Of a DNA stretch of 64,000 bases, positions 46,692 to 54,522 are shown in pieces (position 1 is the first letter of the stretch; each line of letters starts with the position of its first letter). Made by a program: the position numbers and the translations under genes. This stretch comes from Microbacterium album (GTDB lineage: Bacteria; Actinomycetota; Actinomycetes; Actinomycetales; Microbacteriaceae). The stretch is taken from NCBI RefSeq assembly GCF_014643695.1, contig NZ_BMJY01000010.1, positions 1 through 64,000 of the forward strand, read 5' to 3'. The notes beneath the pieces were generated by a model that worked only from the letters and a program-made list of their open reading frames with translations, searched no databases and was not told where the DNA came from.

Positions 46692-47366
46692 GTGCTCCCC
46701 TTCGGCGCGGTTTTCCTCTCCGGCGCATGGCTCGTGACGGCCGCGGCCTCCCCCTCCGGCTTCGTGCCGGCGACCGGGGCCGACGCCCTGATCGCCGCGA
46801 TCGCGGCCAGCCCCTGGGCGCTGGCGCTCCTCGCCGGCGTGGTGTTCGCCGACGCCTTCCTCGTGGTCATTCCCGGCGAGGCGGCCGTCACGGCGCTCGG
46901 CACGATGGCCGTCCTGCACGGTGCGCCGCCGCTGTGGGCGGTCATCCTGACGAGCGGGGTGGCGGCATTCGCCGGCGACGCCGCCTGCTACGCCATCGGC
47001 CGGACCCTCCACCCCCAGCGATGGCGCGTGATGCAGCGTCCGCGGCTGCAGCGCGCCTTCGAATGGGCGGCCTCGCGCCTGCGCACGCGCGCGGCGACGG
47101 CCGTCTTCACGGCTCGCTTCATCCCGTTCGGCCGCCTGGCGGTCAATCTCTCGGCGGGAGCGGCGCGCGTCCCCGCGACGCGCTACCTGCCGATCGCCGG
47201 CGCCGCCGCGCTCGCATGGGCTGCCTTCCAGGCGCTCATGGGCGCCGCGATCGGGTCCGTCATCCCCGGCGGCACGGTCGTCGCCGTGCTGGTCTCGATC
47301 GCGATCGCGATCGCCGCCGGGTGGACGGTCGACTTCCTCATCGGGCGGTTCCGGCCGATGCCGTGA
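46692..47366 (+). CDS. DedA-family (SNARE-associated) membrane protein
   Basis: 224 residues from GTG 46692. The N-terminal helix (FGAVFLSGAWLVTAAAS) precedes the DedA/VTT core: ALALLAGVVFADAFLVVIPGEAAVTALGTMA, AFAGDAACYAIGRTLHP and ARFIPFGRLAVNLSAGAARVPATRYLPIAGAAALAWAAFQALMG, where the Arg of RFIPFGR is conserved. DedA proteins flip or recycle lipid carriers such as undecaprenyl phosphate or phosphatidylethanolamine. The GTTCACC repeats upstream hint at control by phosphate supply. Confidence 0.9.
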   Translation: MLPFGAVFLSGAWLVTAAASPSGFVPATGADALIAAIAASPWALALLAGVVFADAFLVVIPGEAAVTALGTMAVLHGAPPLWAVILTSGVAAFAGDAACYAIGRTLHPQRWRVMQRPRLQRAFEWAASRLRTRAATAVFTARFIPFGRLAVNLSAGAARVPATRYLPIAGAAALAWAAFQALMGAAIGSVIPGGTVVAVLVSIAIAIAAGWTVDFLIGRFRPMP

Positions 47367-47385
47367 CGAACGGGGCGAGGAGGCG

Positions 47386-48033
47386 CTACTGGCCGGCGAG
47401 ACCGCCCAGCAGGTGGCTGAAGGAACGGCCCGCGCCCAGGTAGCTGTCGGGGTCGAAGGGGTCGGCCGCCGTTGCGGGGGGCTTGGCGGCGAGCGCGTCG
47501 GCGAACTCGCGCGCGCCGCGCTCGATGCGCGCGGCGAGGGGCGCGACGTCGTCCTCCTGGCCGCCCCAGTCGCTCGACGCCGCGAACACGCCCGTCGAGA
47601 CCGGCTCGGCGTGCAGGTATGCGAACAGTGGGCGGATGGCGTAGTCGATCGCGAGGGAGTGCCGGGCGGTGCCCGCGTTCGCGCCGATGAGCACCGGCGT
47701 GCCCACGAGCGCCTCCCGGTCGAGGACGTCGACGAACGACTTGAACAGGCCCGAGTAGCTCGTGGAGAAGATGGGCGTGACCGCGATGAGCCCGTCGGCG
47801 GTCGCCACCTGCGTCAGCATCTTCTCCAGTGCGGGCGGCGCGAAGCCGGCCAGGAGGTTGTTCGTGATGTCGTGCGCGTAGTCGCGCAGCTCGAACGTCT
47901 CCGCGTGCGCCTCGATCCCGCGCGCCGCCAGCTCGGCGACCGCTGTCGCGGCCAGCCGATCGGCGAGCATGCGGGTCGACGAGGGAGTCGACAGGCCCGC
48001 GGAGACCACCGCGATCCGTCGTGTGTCGGTCAT
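47386..48033 (-). CDS. NADPH-dependent FMN reductase (CE1759-like)
   Basis: 215 residues, flavodoxin-like. RRIAVVSAGLSTPSSTRMLADRLAATAVAEL is the FMN phosphate loop; IAVTPIFSTSYSGLFKSFVDVLDREALVGTPVLIGANAGTARHSLAIDYAIRPLFAYL is typical of the reductases paired with luciferase-like enzymes. It follows the flavin-dependent monooxygenase gene by 30 bp on the same strand and probably supplies its reduced FMN. Confidence 0.9.
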   Translation of the reverse strand: MTDTRRIAVVSAGLSTPSSTRMLADRLAATAVAELAARGIEAHAETFELRDYAHDITNNLLAGFAPPALEKMLTQVATADGLIAVTPIFSTSYSGLFKSFVDVLDREALVGTPVLIGANAGTARHSLAIDYAIRPLFAYLHAEPVSTGVFAASSDWGGQEDDVAPLAARIERGAREFADALAAKPPATAADPFDPDSYLGAGRSFSHLLGGLAGQ

Positions 48034-48063
48034 GTCGTGTCCTTCCGGTTGTCGTTTCGTCGG

Positions 48064-49290
48064 TCAGCGCGTGGCGGCCGATCCGAATGCCGAACCGGGC
48101 CGGGGCGCCGAGGGCGTGTCCTGATACGGGCCGCCGACCGTGAGGTTGTTGCCACCGGCCGCGGTCGGGCGCGCCTGGCGCGGCTCGGCATCGCCGTAGG
48201 CGGCCTTCACCCGCGCGGCGTGCGTCGGGGCGTCCGGGACGTCGGCGGGGCGGTCCTGCGCGAGCTCCCTGCGCAGCACCGGCACGACCTCGCCGCCGAG
48301 CAGGTCGAGCTGCTCGAGCACCGTCTTGACGGGCAGGCCGGCGTGGTCCATCAGGAACAGCTGACGCTGGTAGTCGCCGTAGTGGTCGCGCATCGCGGCA
48401 TAGCGGTCGATCACCTGCTGCGGCGATCCCACCGTCAGCGGCGTCATCTCGGTGAAGTCCTCCATCGACGGCCCGTGCCCGTACACCGGGGCGTTGTCGA
48501 AGTACGGCCGGAATGCCCGCACGGCGTCCTGGGAGTTCTTCGCCATGAACGCCTGTCCGCCGAGCCCCACGATCGCCTGCTCGGGGGTGCCGTGTCCGTA
48601 GTGGGCGTAGCGCTGCCGGTAGAGCGCGATGAGCCGCTGGTAGTGCTCCTTGGGCCAGAAGATGTTGTTCGCGAAGAAGCCGTCGCCGTAGTAGGCGGCC
48701 TGCTCCGCGATCTCCGGCGTGCGGATGGATCCGTGCCACACGAACGGCGGGACGCCGTCCAGCGGCCGCGGCGTCGACGTGAAGCCCTGCAGCGGCGAGC
48801 GGAACTTGCCCTCCCAGTCGACGACGTCGTTCTCCCACAGCTGGCGCAGCAGCGCGTAGTTCTCGATCGCGAGCGGCAGGCCCTGGCGGATGTCCTGGCC
48901 GAACCAGGGGTAGACGGGCCCCGTGTTGCCGCGTCCCATGACCAGATCCACACGCCCGCCCGTGAGGTGCTGCAGCATGGCGTAGTCCTCGGCGATTTTC
49001 ACCGGGTCGTTCGTGGTGATCAGCGTGGTCGCCGTCGAGAGGATCAGGCGGCTCGTCTGAGCGCCGATGTACGCGAGCGTCGTCGTCGGGGAGGACGAGA
49101 AGAACGGCGGGTTGTGGTGCTCACCGAGCGCGAACACGTCGAGCCCGACCTCCTCGGCGTGCTTCGCGATCGTCACGATGTCCCGGATGCGCTCCGCCTC
49201 GCTGGGCGTACGCCCCGTGGTCGGGTCCGCCGTGATGTCGCTCACGGAGAAGATGCCGAACTGCATCGCTCGCTGGGTGGTCTCGCTCAT
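48064..49290 (-). CDS. Luciferase-like (LLM) flavin-dependent monooxygenase, CE1758-like
   Basis: 408 residues from ATG 49290, which has GGAG 8 nt upstream (an in-frame ATG at 49347 lacks one). The bacterial luciferase barrel is clear: MQFGIFSVSDITADPTTGRTPSEAERI, EEVGLDVFALGEHHNPPF, LTGGRVDLVMGRGNTGPVYPWFG and FVWHGSIRTPEIAEQAAYYGDGFFANNIF. It needs FMNH2, probably from the next gene's product. The substrate is unknown. An A/T-rich patch with TATATT (49366-49371) precedes it. Confidence 0.9.
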   Translation of the reverse strand: MSETTQRAMQFGIFSVSDITADPTTGRTPSEAERIRDIVTIAKHAEEVGLDVFALGEHHNPPFFSSSPTTTLAYIGAQTSRLILSTATTLITTNDPVKIAEDYAMLQHLTGGRVDLVMGRGNTGPVYPWFGQDIRQGLPLAIENYALLRQLWENDVVDWEGKFRSPLQGFTSTPRPLDGVPPFVWHGSIRTPEIAEQAAYYGDGFFANNIFWPKEHYQRLIALYRQRYAHYGHGTPEQAIVGLGGQAFMAKNSQDAVRAFRPYFDNAPVYGHGPSMEDFTEMTPLTVGSPQQVIDRYAAMRDHYGDYQRQLFLMDHAGLPVKTVLEQLDLLGGEVVPVLRRELAQDRPADVPDAPTHAARVKAAYGDAEPRQARPTAAGGNNLTVGGPYQDTPSAPRPGSAFGSAATR

Positions 49291-49365
49291 GTCGCCTGCT
49301 CCGATCCACGCCGGACGTCCGGCGCTCGCTGGTGTGTCGTCCCGCATCCGATTTCTATGCGACTG

Positions 49366-49371
49366 AATATA
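49366..49371 (-). promoter_or_regulatory. Possible -10 box of the LLM monooxygenase operon
   Basis: TATATT on the minus strand, in an unusually A/T-rich island (about 49350-49380) that stands out from the GC-rich surroundings. A ~68-nt leader to ATG 49290 would result. Confidence 0.45.
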
Positions 49372-49445
49372 GTTGATGCAACGCGGCGGCGCCCGGAGTA
49401 TTCCCGGACGGTCCCCGTCTCCGAGAGGTAACGATGCGATCACGC

Positions 49446-49451
49446 TAGCCT
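49446..49451 (+). promoter_or_regulatory. -10 box of the acyltransferase gene (leaderless)
   Basis: TAGCCT, 7 nt before ATG 49459. Confidence 0.55.
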
Positions 49452-49458
49452 GGACCGA

Positions 49459-50604
49459 ATGAGCTCTGCACCGGCGTCGCCGGCGACGGGTCCCACCCCG
49501 CGCGCCCGGCCGCGCGTGCCCTTCTGGGACAGCGCCCGCTTCGCGTGCATCGTGCTGGTCGTCCTGGGTCACGCGATCCAGCGACTCACGTACGACTCCG
49601 ACATCGCGTACGCCCTCTACCTGGTCGTGTACGCCTTCCACATGCCGGCCTTCGCGATCATCTCGGGCTACTTCTCCAAGTCGGACGCCCCCTCGAGGCG
49701 CCAGATGGCGCGGATCCTGACCGACATCCTCGTCCCCTACGTCATCTTCGAGATGCTGTGGTGGCTCACCAAGACCCTCACCGAGGGAGCGTCGGGCCCC
49801 AATCTCACCCAGCCGTCCTGGACGCTGTGGTTCCTGCTCGCGCTCGGCATCTTCCGCCTGGTGCTGCCGTACCTGGCGCTGCTGCGCTGGCCCCTCGCCT
49901 GGACCGTCGCGGTCTCGGTCGGCGTTGGCTACCTACCCAACGTCGACAGCACCTTCTCGCTGTCCCGCACGCTCGGCTTCCTGCCCTTCTTCGCGCTGGG
50001 CTGGTGGCTGCGCGAGCGCGATGTCGTCGAGCGCCTGCGCCTGCTCGAACGGCGTCCCTGGTGGACGCGGGCGGGTGGGCTCGCGGTCTTCGCCGTCGCG
50101 GGATGGGCCGCGTGGGCGGGGCTGGCGGGCTGGGACGAGATGGATCTGCGCAACTGGCTCTTCTACGACAACGACTACGCGCACATGATCGGCTCGGGCG
50201 CGGCCCCCTGGTGGGCGGGCGCCGTGCGCCTGGCGATCATGGCGGTCGCGCTCGTCCTGTGCGCGGCATTCTTCGCGCTCGTGCCGCTGCGCGAGCGGTC
50301 GTGGACGCGCCTGGGCGCCTACACGATGTACGTCTACCTGCTGCACTCGTTCGTGCTGTACCCGTTCCGCCAGTCCGGCGTGCTGCGCGGGCTTGACCCC
50401 ACGTGGCTGTGGCTGCCGCTCGTGTGCCTGCTCTCCGTCGCGATCGCCGTGCTGCTCGCCACGCGCCCCGTGCGGCGCGTGTTCCGCCCGCTCATCGAGC
50501 CGCGTCCGCGCTGGCTCTTCGCGGACCCGTCGCTCGCGTCCCGCACTGACAGGCGCAACGACCCGACCGGCTCGCGCCGCCCCCACGAGGAGCCGCGCTC
50601 CTAG
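49459..50604 (+). CDS. Acyltransferase 3-family membrane protein
   Basis: 381 residues with about ten membrane helices. The family's N-terminal block, FWDSARFACIVLVVLGHAIQRLTYDSDIAYALYLVVYAFHMPAFAIISGYFSKSD, contains the conserved catalytic-type His (GHA) and Arg. It resembles the fucose-4-O-acetylase subgroup that O-acetylates cell-surface sugars. The later helices include LGAYTMYVYLLHSFVLYPFR. The ~30-residue C-terminal tail is polar and Arg-rich. Substrate unknown. Confidence 0.9.
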   Translation: MSSAPASPATGPTPRARPRVPFWDSARFACIVLVVLGHAIQRLTYDSDIAYALYLVVYAFHMPAFAIISGYFSKSDAPSRRQMARILTDILVPYVIFEMLWWLTKTLTEGASGPNLTQPSWTLWFLLALGIFRLVLPYLALLRWPLAWTVAVSVGVGYLPNVDSTFSLSRTLGFLPFFALGWWLRERDVVERLRLLERRPWWTRAGGLAVFAVAGWAAWAGLAGWDEMDLRNWLFYDNDYAHMIGSGAAPWWAGAVRLAIMAVALVLCAAFFALVPLRERSWTRLGAYTMYVYLLHSFVLYPFRQSGVLRGLDPTWLWLPLVCLLSVAIAVLLATRPVRRVFRPLIEPRPRWLFADPSLASRTDRRNDPTGSRRPHEEPRS

Positions 50605-50680
50605 CCGCTGCGACGGGGCCGGCGCGCCGGCGCGCGCGGCAATCTTCCGTCACATGCTCGCGTCGGGCGTGTGCGGCTCT

Positions 50681-50686
50681 TACGGT
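50681..50686 (+). promoter_or_regulatory. -10 box of the oxygenase gene (leaderless)
   Basis: TACGGT, 6 nt before ATG 50693. Confidence 0.5.
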
Positions 50687-50692
50687 CGTCGC

Positions 50693-51727
50693 ATGAGCGA
50701 CCTGAACCTGCCGATCCTCGACCTCTCTCAGCTCGACGCGGGGCCGGAGGCCGCCGCGCGGTTCCGCGAAGACCTCGCCTCGGCCACGCGCGACGTGGGC
50801 TTCTTCTACCTCACGGGCACGGGCGTCGAGCCAGAGCTGGAGGCGCGCCTGCTGCGCGCGGCGCGCGACTTCTTCGCGCTGCCCGAGGCCGACAAGCTCG
50901 CGATCGAGAACGTCAAGAGCCCGCACTTCCGCGGCTACACGCGCGTCGGCGGCGAGCGCACCCGCGGCGCGGTGGACTGGCGCGAGCAGCTCGACATCGG
51001 CCCGGAGCGAGAGGCCGTCGCGGATCCGGACGCGCCCGCCTTCTTCCGGCTCGTCGGGCCGAACCTGTGGCCGGACGCGCAGCCCGAGCTGCGCGAGGTG
51101 GTCGCCGAATGGCATGAGCGTCTGTCGACCGTGGCACGGCGGCTGCTGCGCGCCTGGGCGCTCTCGCTCGGCGCCGAGGAGGACTACTTCGACCGTCACT
51201 TCGGAGACCCCGCGACCCTGATCAAGATCGTGCGCTACCCGGGCACGAGCGAGCCGGAGCCGCAGCAGGGCGTGGGCGCGCACAAGGACTCGGGCGTGCT
51301 CACGCTGCTGTGGATCGAGCCCGGCCGCGGGGGTCTGCAGGTCGAGCGCGAGGGCGCGTCGGGCGAGCGGTACTGGGTCGACGCGCCGCCCGTGCCGGGG
51401 ACGTTCGTCGTCAACATCGGCGAGATGCTGGAGTACGCGACGGGCGGCTACCTGCGCGCCACCAACCACCGTGTCGTCTCGCCGCGGCACCCGGAGGACC
51501 GCATCTCGGTGCCGTTCTTCTTCAATCCGGCTCTCGACACGCGGTTGCCGGTCATCGACCTGCCGCCGGAGCTCGCCGCGCGGGCACGCGGGGTGGAGCA
51601 GGATCCGGCCAATCCGATCCACGCCCTGTACGGGGAGAACGCGCTGAAGTCGCGGCTGCGCGCGCACCCGGACGTCGCCGATCGCTGGCATGCGGACCTG
51701 CTGGCCGAGGCCGCGAAGCCCGCATAA
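50693..51727 (+). CDS. 2-oxoglutarate/Fe(II) oxygenase, isopenicillin-N-synthase-like
   Basis: 344 residues from ATG 50693. The N-terminal DIOX_N part (LPILDLSQLDAGPEAAARFREDLASATRDVGFFYLTGTGVE) is complete. The iron ligands are in GAHKDSGVLTLLW (His, Asp) and ATNHRVVSP (His), and the 2OG-binding Arg/Ser pair in RISVPFFFNP. Such enzymes hydroxylate or desaturate small molecules; the substrate is not evident. It stands alone, with no biosynthetic cluster around it. Confidence 0.92.
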   Translation: MSDLNLPILDLSQLDAGPEAAARFREDLASATRDVGFFYLTGTGVEPELEARLLRAARDFFALPEADKLAIENVKSPHFRGYTRVGGERTRGAVDWREQLDIGPEREAVADPDAPAFFRLVGPNLWPDAQPELREVVAEWHERLSTVARRLLRAWALSLGAEEDYFDRHFGDPATLIKIVRYPGTSEPEPQQGVGAHKDSGVLTLLWIEPGRGGLQVEREGASGERYWVDAPPVPGTFVVNIGEMLEYATGGYLRATNHRVVSPRHPEDRISVPFFFNPALDTRLPVIDLPPELAARARGVEQDPANPIHALYGENALKSRLRAHPDVADRWHADLLAEAAKPA

Positions 51728-51779
51728 CCCGTCGCGGCACGCGCGTGCAAGGGGGATGACCCGGGAGCTGACCGCGCCG

Positions 51780-51785
51780 TAGCGT
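51780..51785 (+). promoter_or_regulatory. -10 box of the PfkB kinase gene (leaderless)
   Basis: TAGCGT, 6 nt before ATG 51792. Confidence 0.55.
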
Positions 51786-51791
51786 CGGAGC

Positions 51792-52853
51792 ATGGACGCC
51801 ACGATCTTCGCGCCGTCGCCCACGCTGACCGTCACGATCGAGGACCACGAGTCCGGGCCCGACATCCACGTCCACGCGGGGGGCCAGGGCGTGTGGCAGG
51901 CGCGCATGCTGCGCCGCCTCGGGGTGGACGTGACGATGTGCTGCGTGCTGACGGGCGAGACCGGGCTCGTCGTGCGAAACCTTCTCACGGACGAGGGCTT
52001 CCGCGTGATCGCGGTGGAGCGCGCGGGGCGGGGTGCGGCGTACGTGCACGATCGGCGCGACGGGGCGCGCGCCGCGATCGCCGAGACGCAGGGAGACAGA
52101 CTCGGGCGTCACGAGCTCGACGAGCTCTACGGCGCGACGCTGCGCGAGGGAATCGACTCGCGGCTCGTGCTGCTGAGCGGTCCCGACGGCGACGGCGTGC
52201 TGCCCCACGACACCTACCGGCGGCTCGCCGCCGACCTGCGCGGCAACGGCGCCCGGGTCGTGGTCGACCTCGCGGGCGAGCGCATGACCGCCGCGCTCGA
52301 GGGGGGCGTGGATCTGCTCAAGGTGAGCGACGAGGAGCTGCGCGCGGACGGCCTGCTTCCCGAAGACGCGGACGAGGACGACACCGGGCCCATCATCGCC
52401 GCCATGGAGCAGCTGCGCGAGCGCGGCGCGGGCGACGTCATCGTGACGCGCGGGGGCGAACCATTCCTCGTGCTCGACGGCGACAGGGTGCTGGAGGTGA
52501 CCCAGCCCCAGCTTCAGGCGGCCGAGACCCGGGGCGCCGGGGACTCACTCACGGGCGGCGTCTGCGCGGGCCTCGCGGCCGGAGAACGACTGCGGGATGC
52601 GATCGTGACGGGCGCCGCGGCCGGCGCCCTCAACGTGACCCGTCACGGCCTGGGCACGGGCGACGCCGAGACGATCCGCCGACTGCGCGACGGCGTACGC
52701 GTACGCGTGCTGCGCGGCGAGGACGTCGACGGCGATCGTCCGGCCGCCGAGGACGACAGCAGGGGCCGCGTCAGCCCCGACGGGCTGGCCTCGCTCGCGC
52801 AGCCCGGCGAGGAGACCGAAGAAGTACGCGGGCACCGCGAGGAGGGCGCATGA
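51792..52853 (+). CDS. PfkB-family carbohydrate kinase
   Basis: 353 residues. MDATIFAPSPTLTVTIEDHESGPDIHVHAGGQGVWQARMLRRLGVDVTMCCVLTGETG resembles 1-phosphofructokinase-like members. The signature AAETRGAGDSLTGGVCAGLAAGERLRDAIVTGAAAGALNVTRHGLGTG holds the catalytic Asp (GAGDS). The C-terminal ~45 residues are charged and not part of the fold. The sugar substrate is unknown. It ends overlapping surE (ATGA), so the two are translated in concert. Confidence 0.88.
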   Translation: MDATIFAPSPTLTVTIEDHESGPDIHVHAGGQGVWQARMLRRLGVDVTMCCVLTGETGLVVRNLLTDEGFRVIAVERAGRGAAYVHDRRDGARAAIAETQGDRLGRHELDELYGATLREGIDSRLVLLSGPDGDGVLPHDTYRRLAADLRGNGARVVVDLAGERMTAALEGGVDLLKVSDEELRADGLLPEDADEDDTGPIIAAMEQLRERGAGDVIVTRGGEPFLVLDGDRVLEVTQPQLQAAETRGAGDSLTGGVCAGLAAGERLRDAIVTGAAAGALNVTRHGLGTGDAETIRRLRDGVRVRVLRGEDVDGDRPAAEDDSRGRVSPDGLASLAQPGEETEEVRGHREEGA

Positions 52854-53605
52854 CGCGCGTTCTCGTCACGAACGACGACGGCATCGACGCGGCAGGGCTG
52901 CACGCGCTCGCGCGGGCGGCGATCGCCCGCGGCTTCGACGTCACGATCGCGGCGCCCGAGCGCCAGTCGAGCGGCGCGAGCGCCTCGATCATGGCAGGCG
53001 AGGAGGGCGGCCGGATCGCGGTCGAGCGGCGGGAGCTCGAGGGCCTCGACGACGTGCCCGCGTTCGCGGTGCGCGGCGGACCGGGCCTGATCGCCCTGAT
53101 CGCGGCTCACGGGGCCTTCGGCGAGCGGTTCGACGTCGTGCTCTCGGGCGTCAATCACGGTGCGAACGTCGGACGCGCGATCCTCCACTCGGGGACCGTC
53201 GGGGCGGCGCTCACGGGCGGCCTGAACGGTGCGTGGGGCATGGCGGTGTCACTCGACGTGGGGATGCGGCCCGAGACGTTCGCTTGGGATGCGGCCGCCG
53301 CGACGGCCTTGGAGGTGCTGCCCTTCCTCATGGATCAGGAGAAGGGCTCCGTCGTGAACGTCAACGTGCCGAACACGGAGCGGCATCGCGGCATCCGGGA
53401 GGCGCCGCTCGCCCCGTTCGGCATCGTGCAGACCACCCTGAGCGAGAAGGGTGACAAGCACATCCGGCTCGCGGTGGAGGACCTCCCGAAGGTCCCCTCC
53501 CCCGGCAGCGACGCCGCGCTGCTCGCCGAGGGCTGGGCCACCGTCACGGGCCTGGAATCGGTATCCCACCGAGAGCTCGGCTACCGGCCCCCGCGCGCCA
53601 CCTAG
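52850..53605 (+). CDS. surE: 5'/3'-nucleotidase SurE
   Basis: 251 residues from ATG 52850. Metal ligands are visible in VLVTNDDGIDAAGLHAL (Asp-Asp), QSSGASAS (Ser) and VLSGVNHGANVG (Asn). HSGTVGAALTGGLNGAWGMAVSLD is the conserved domain core. It dephosphorylates nucleoside monophosphates, often in stationary-phase survival. It is coupled to the PfkB kinase gene. A tandem TTCGACTCC repeat pair starts 1 bp after its stop. Confidence 0.95.
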   Translation: MTRVLVTNDDGIDAAGLHALARAAIARGFDVTIAAPERQSSGASASIMAGEEGGRIAVERRELEGLDDVPAFAVRGGPGLIALIAAHGAFGERFDVVLSGVNHGANVGRAILHSGTVGAALTGGLNGAWGMAVSLDVGMRPETFAWDAAAATALEVLPFLMDQEKGSVVNVNVPNTERHRGIREAPLAPFGIVQTTLSEKGDKHIRLAVEDLPKVPSPGSDAALLAEGWATVTGLESVSHRELGYRPPRAT

Positions 53606-53606
53606 C

Positions 53607-53684
53607 CGGTTTCGACTCCGCCGCTACGCGGCTCCGCTCAACCCGTTTCGACTCCGCGGCTGCGCCGCTCCGCTCAACGAGCGG
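53607..53684 (+). repeat. Tandem pair of TTCGACTCC...GCTCAAC units, locus 3
   Basis: Units 53607-53643 and 53644-53684, 36-bp period, starting just after the surE stop. The first unit has CCGCTACGCGG and the second GCGGCTGCGCCGC as the inner dyad. Confidence 0.85.
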
Positions 53685-53712
53685 GACAGAGGCCCCCCAT
53701 CAACCCGACCCA

Positions 53713-53859
53713 CCTCAACCCGGTGCGAGCGCGAAGCGCGAGCGTGCGGGCGCGAGTGCGCCCGCCACCAGGCGCGCAGCGCCGGCGCGCGAAGCAAAGC
53801 GAAGCGCCTCCCCCGAGGAGCGGCCCCTCGGGGCCCGACGAGCGGGAGGAAAAAAGAAA
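53713..53859 (+). repeat. Multi-hairpin intergenic repeat, copy B
   Basis: Begins CCTCAACCCGGTGCGAGCGC. Hairpins: GCGGGCGC-GAGT-GCGCCCGC (53746-53765) and CCCCGAGG...CCTCGGGG (53811-53833). Ends GGGAGGAAAAAAGAAAC. About 125 bp are identical with copy C. Confidence 0.88.
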
Positions 53860-53861
53860 CA

Positions 53862-53990
53862 GAGCGCGAAGCGCGAGCGTGCGGGCGCGAGTGCGCCCGC
53901 CACCAGGCGCGCAGCGCCGGCGCGCGAAGCAAAGCGAAGCGCCTCCCCCGAGGAGCGGCCCCTCGGGGCCCGACGAGCGGGAGGAAAGAA
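53862..53990 (+). repeat. Multi-hairpin intergenic repeat, copy C (tandem to B)
   Basis: Starts at GAGCGCGAAGCGCGAGCG, i.e. lacking the CCTCAACCCGGTGC head, and repeats copy B without change to the terminal GGGAGGAAA. The period from B is 135 bp. The identity indicates a recent duplication. Confidence 0.88.
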
Positions 53991-54007
53991 AGGAGAGAAA
54001 AAGTAAA

Positions 54008-54040
54008 GAAGGCCCGTCCCACACCGTGGGACGGGCCTTC
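54008..54040 (-). terminator. Intrinsic terminator of rpsO
   Basis: GAAGGCCCGTCCCAC-ACC-GTGGGACGGGCCTTC, a perfect 15-bp stem with a 3-nt loop, followed on the minus strand by a U-rich run (TTCTTTACTTTTTCTC). A textbook Rho-independent terminator. Confidence 0.92.
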
Positions 54041-54087
54041 GGAAGACGATTGAACGCTGGTGCGCTCTGCTGCAGCTCGGCTGCGCC

Positions 54088-54357
54088 TCAGCGGCGCAGT
54101 CCGAGACGCTCGATCAGCGAGCGGTAGCGCTCGATGTCGATGTCCTGGAGGTAGCCGAGCAGACGGCGGCGCTGACCGACGAGCAGGAACAGGCCACGAC
54201 GCGAGTGGTGGTCGTGCTTGTGCTCCTTGAGGTGCTCCGTGAGGTCCTTGATGCGCTGCGTCAGCATCGCGACCTGCACCTCGGGGGAACCGGTGTCACC
54301 GGGGTGCGTCGCGTACTCTTCGATGATCGCCTTCTTGACGTCTGCATCCAGTGCCAT
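54088..54357 (-). CDS. rpsO: 30S ribosomal protein S15
   Basis: 89 residues, the exact usual length. [36 protein letters not shown] and [30 protein letters not shown] are the rRNA-binding S15 core, needed for central-domain assembly of the 30S subunit. It has its own intrinsic terminator, so it is a single-gene unit here, not joined to pnp as in many bacteria. Confidence 0.99.
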   Translation of the reverse strand: MALDADVKKAIIEEYATHPGDTGSPEVQVAMLTQRIKDLTEHLKEHKHDHHSRRGLFLLVGQRRRLLGYLQDIDIERYRSLIERLGLRR

Positions 54358-54510
54358 AGAACCGATCCCCTTCCTCTTCGTTGCGCGGCGCCCGACGCCT
54401 GATGCGCGAGCTCTCTTTATCCGCGGCCGATCGAACGGCAACTGCACGAGTCTACCAGTCGGCGGGAGCCTGCGCACCGCCAGCGTCCGGGCCGCCCCCG
54501 CGGCATGCCC

Positions 54511-54516
54511 TAGCCT
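54511..54516 (+). promoter_or_regulatory. -10 box of the second MFS gene (leaderless)
   Basis: TAGCCT, 6 nt before GTG 54523. Confidence 0.55.
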
Positions 54517-54522
54517 CGTGCT

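Larger units (their letters stand above)
53606..54087. other. Gene-free stretch made of repeats between surE and rpsO
   Basis: Contains a TTCGACTCC unit pair (53607-53684), two tandem copies of the multi-hairpin repeat (53713-53990), a purine run and the rpsO terminator (54008-54040). No coding structure; frames open through it only because the repeats lack stops. Confidence 0.85.

Noticed and set aside
46692..47366. A phage-defence or toxin role for the small genes at 44-47 kb
   Set aside because: No nuclease, toxin-antitoxin, ATPase or reverse transcriptase motif is present; the proteins fit envelope functions.
50693..51727. A beta-lactam biosynthetic cluster based on the isopenicillin-N-synthase-like gene
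   Set aside because: No NRPS, epimerase or acyltransferase of that pathway is nearby. The family is broad and the gene stands alone.
53713..53990. Tandem repeats as a CRISPR array
   Set aside because: The repeats are ~135 bp with internal hairpins and no unique spacers, and no cas gene is present.
53723..54127. Repetitive proteins encoded across the 53.7-54.0 kb repeats (both strands)
   Set aside because: The open frames arise from stop-poor repeat units, lack ribosome sites and run into the rpsO terminator.
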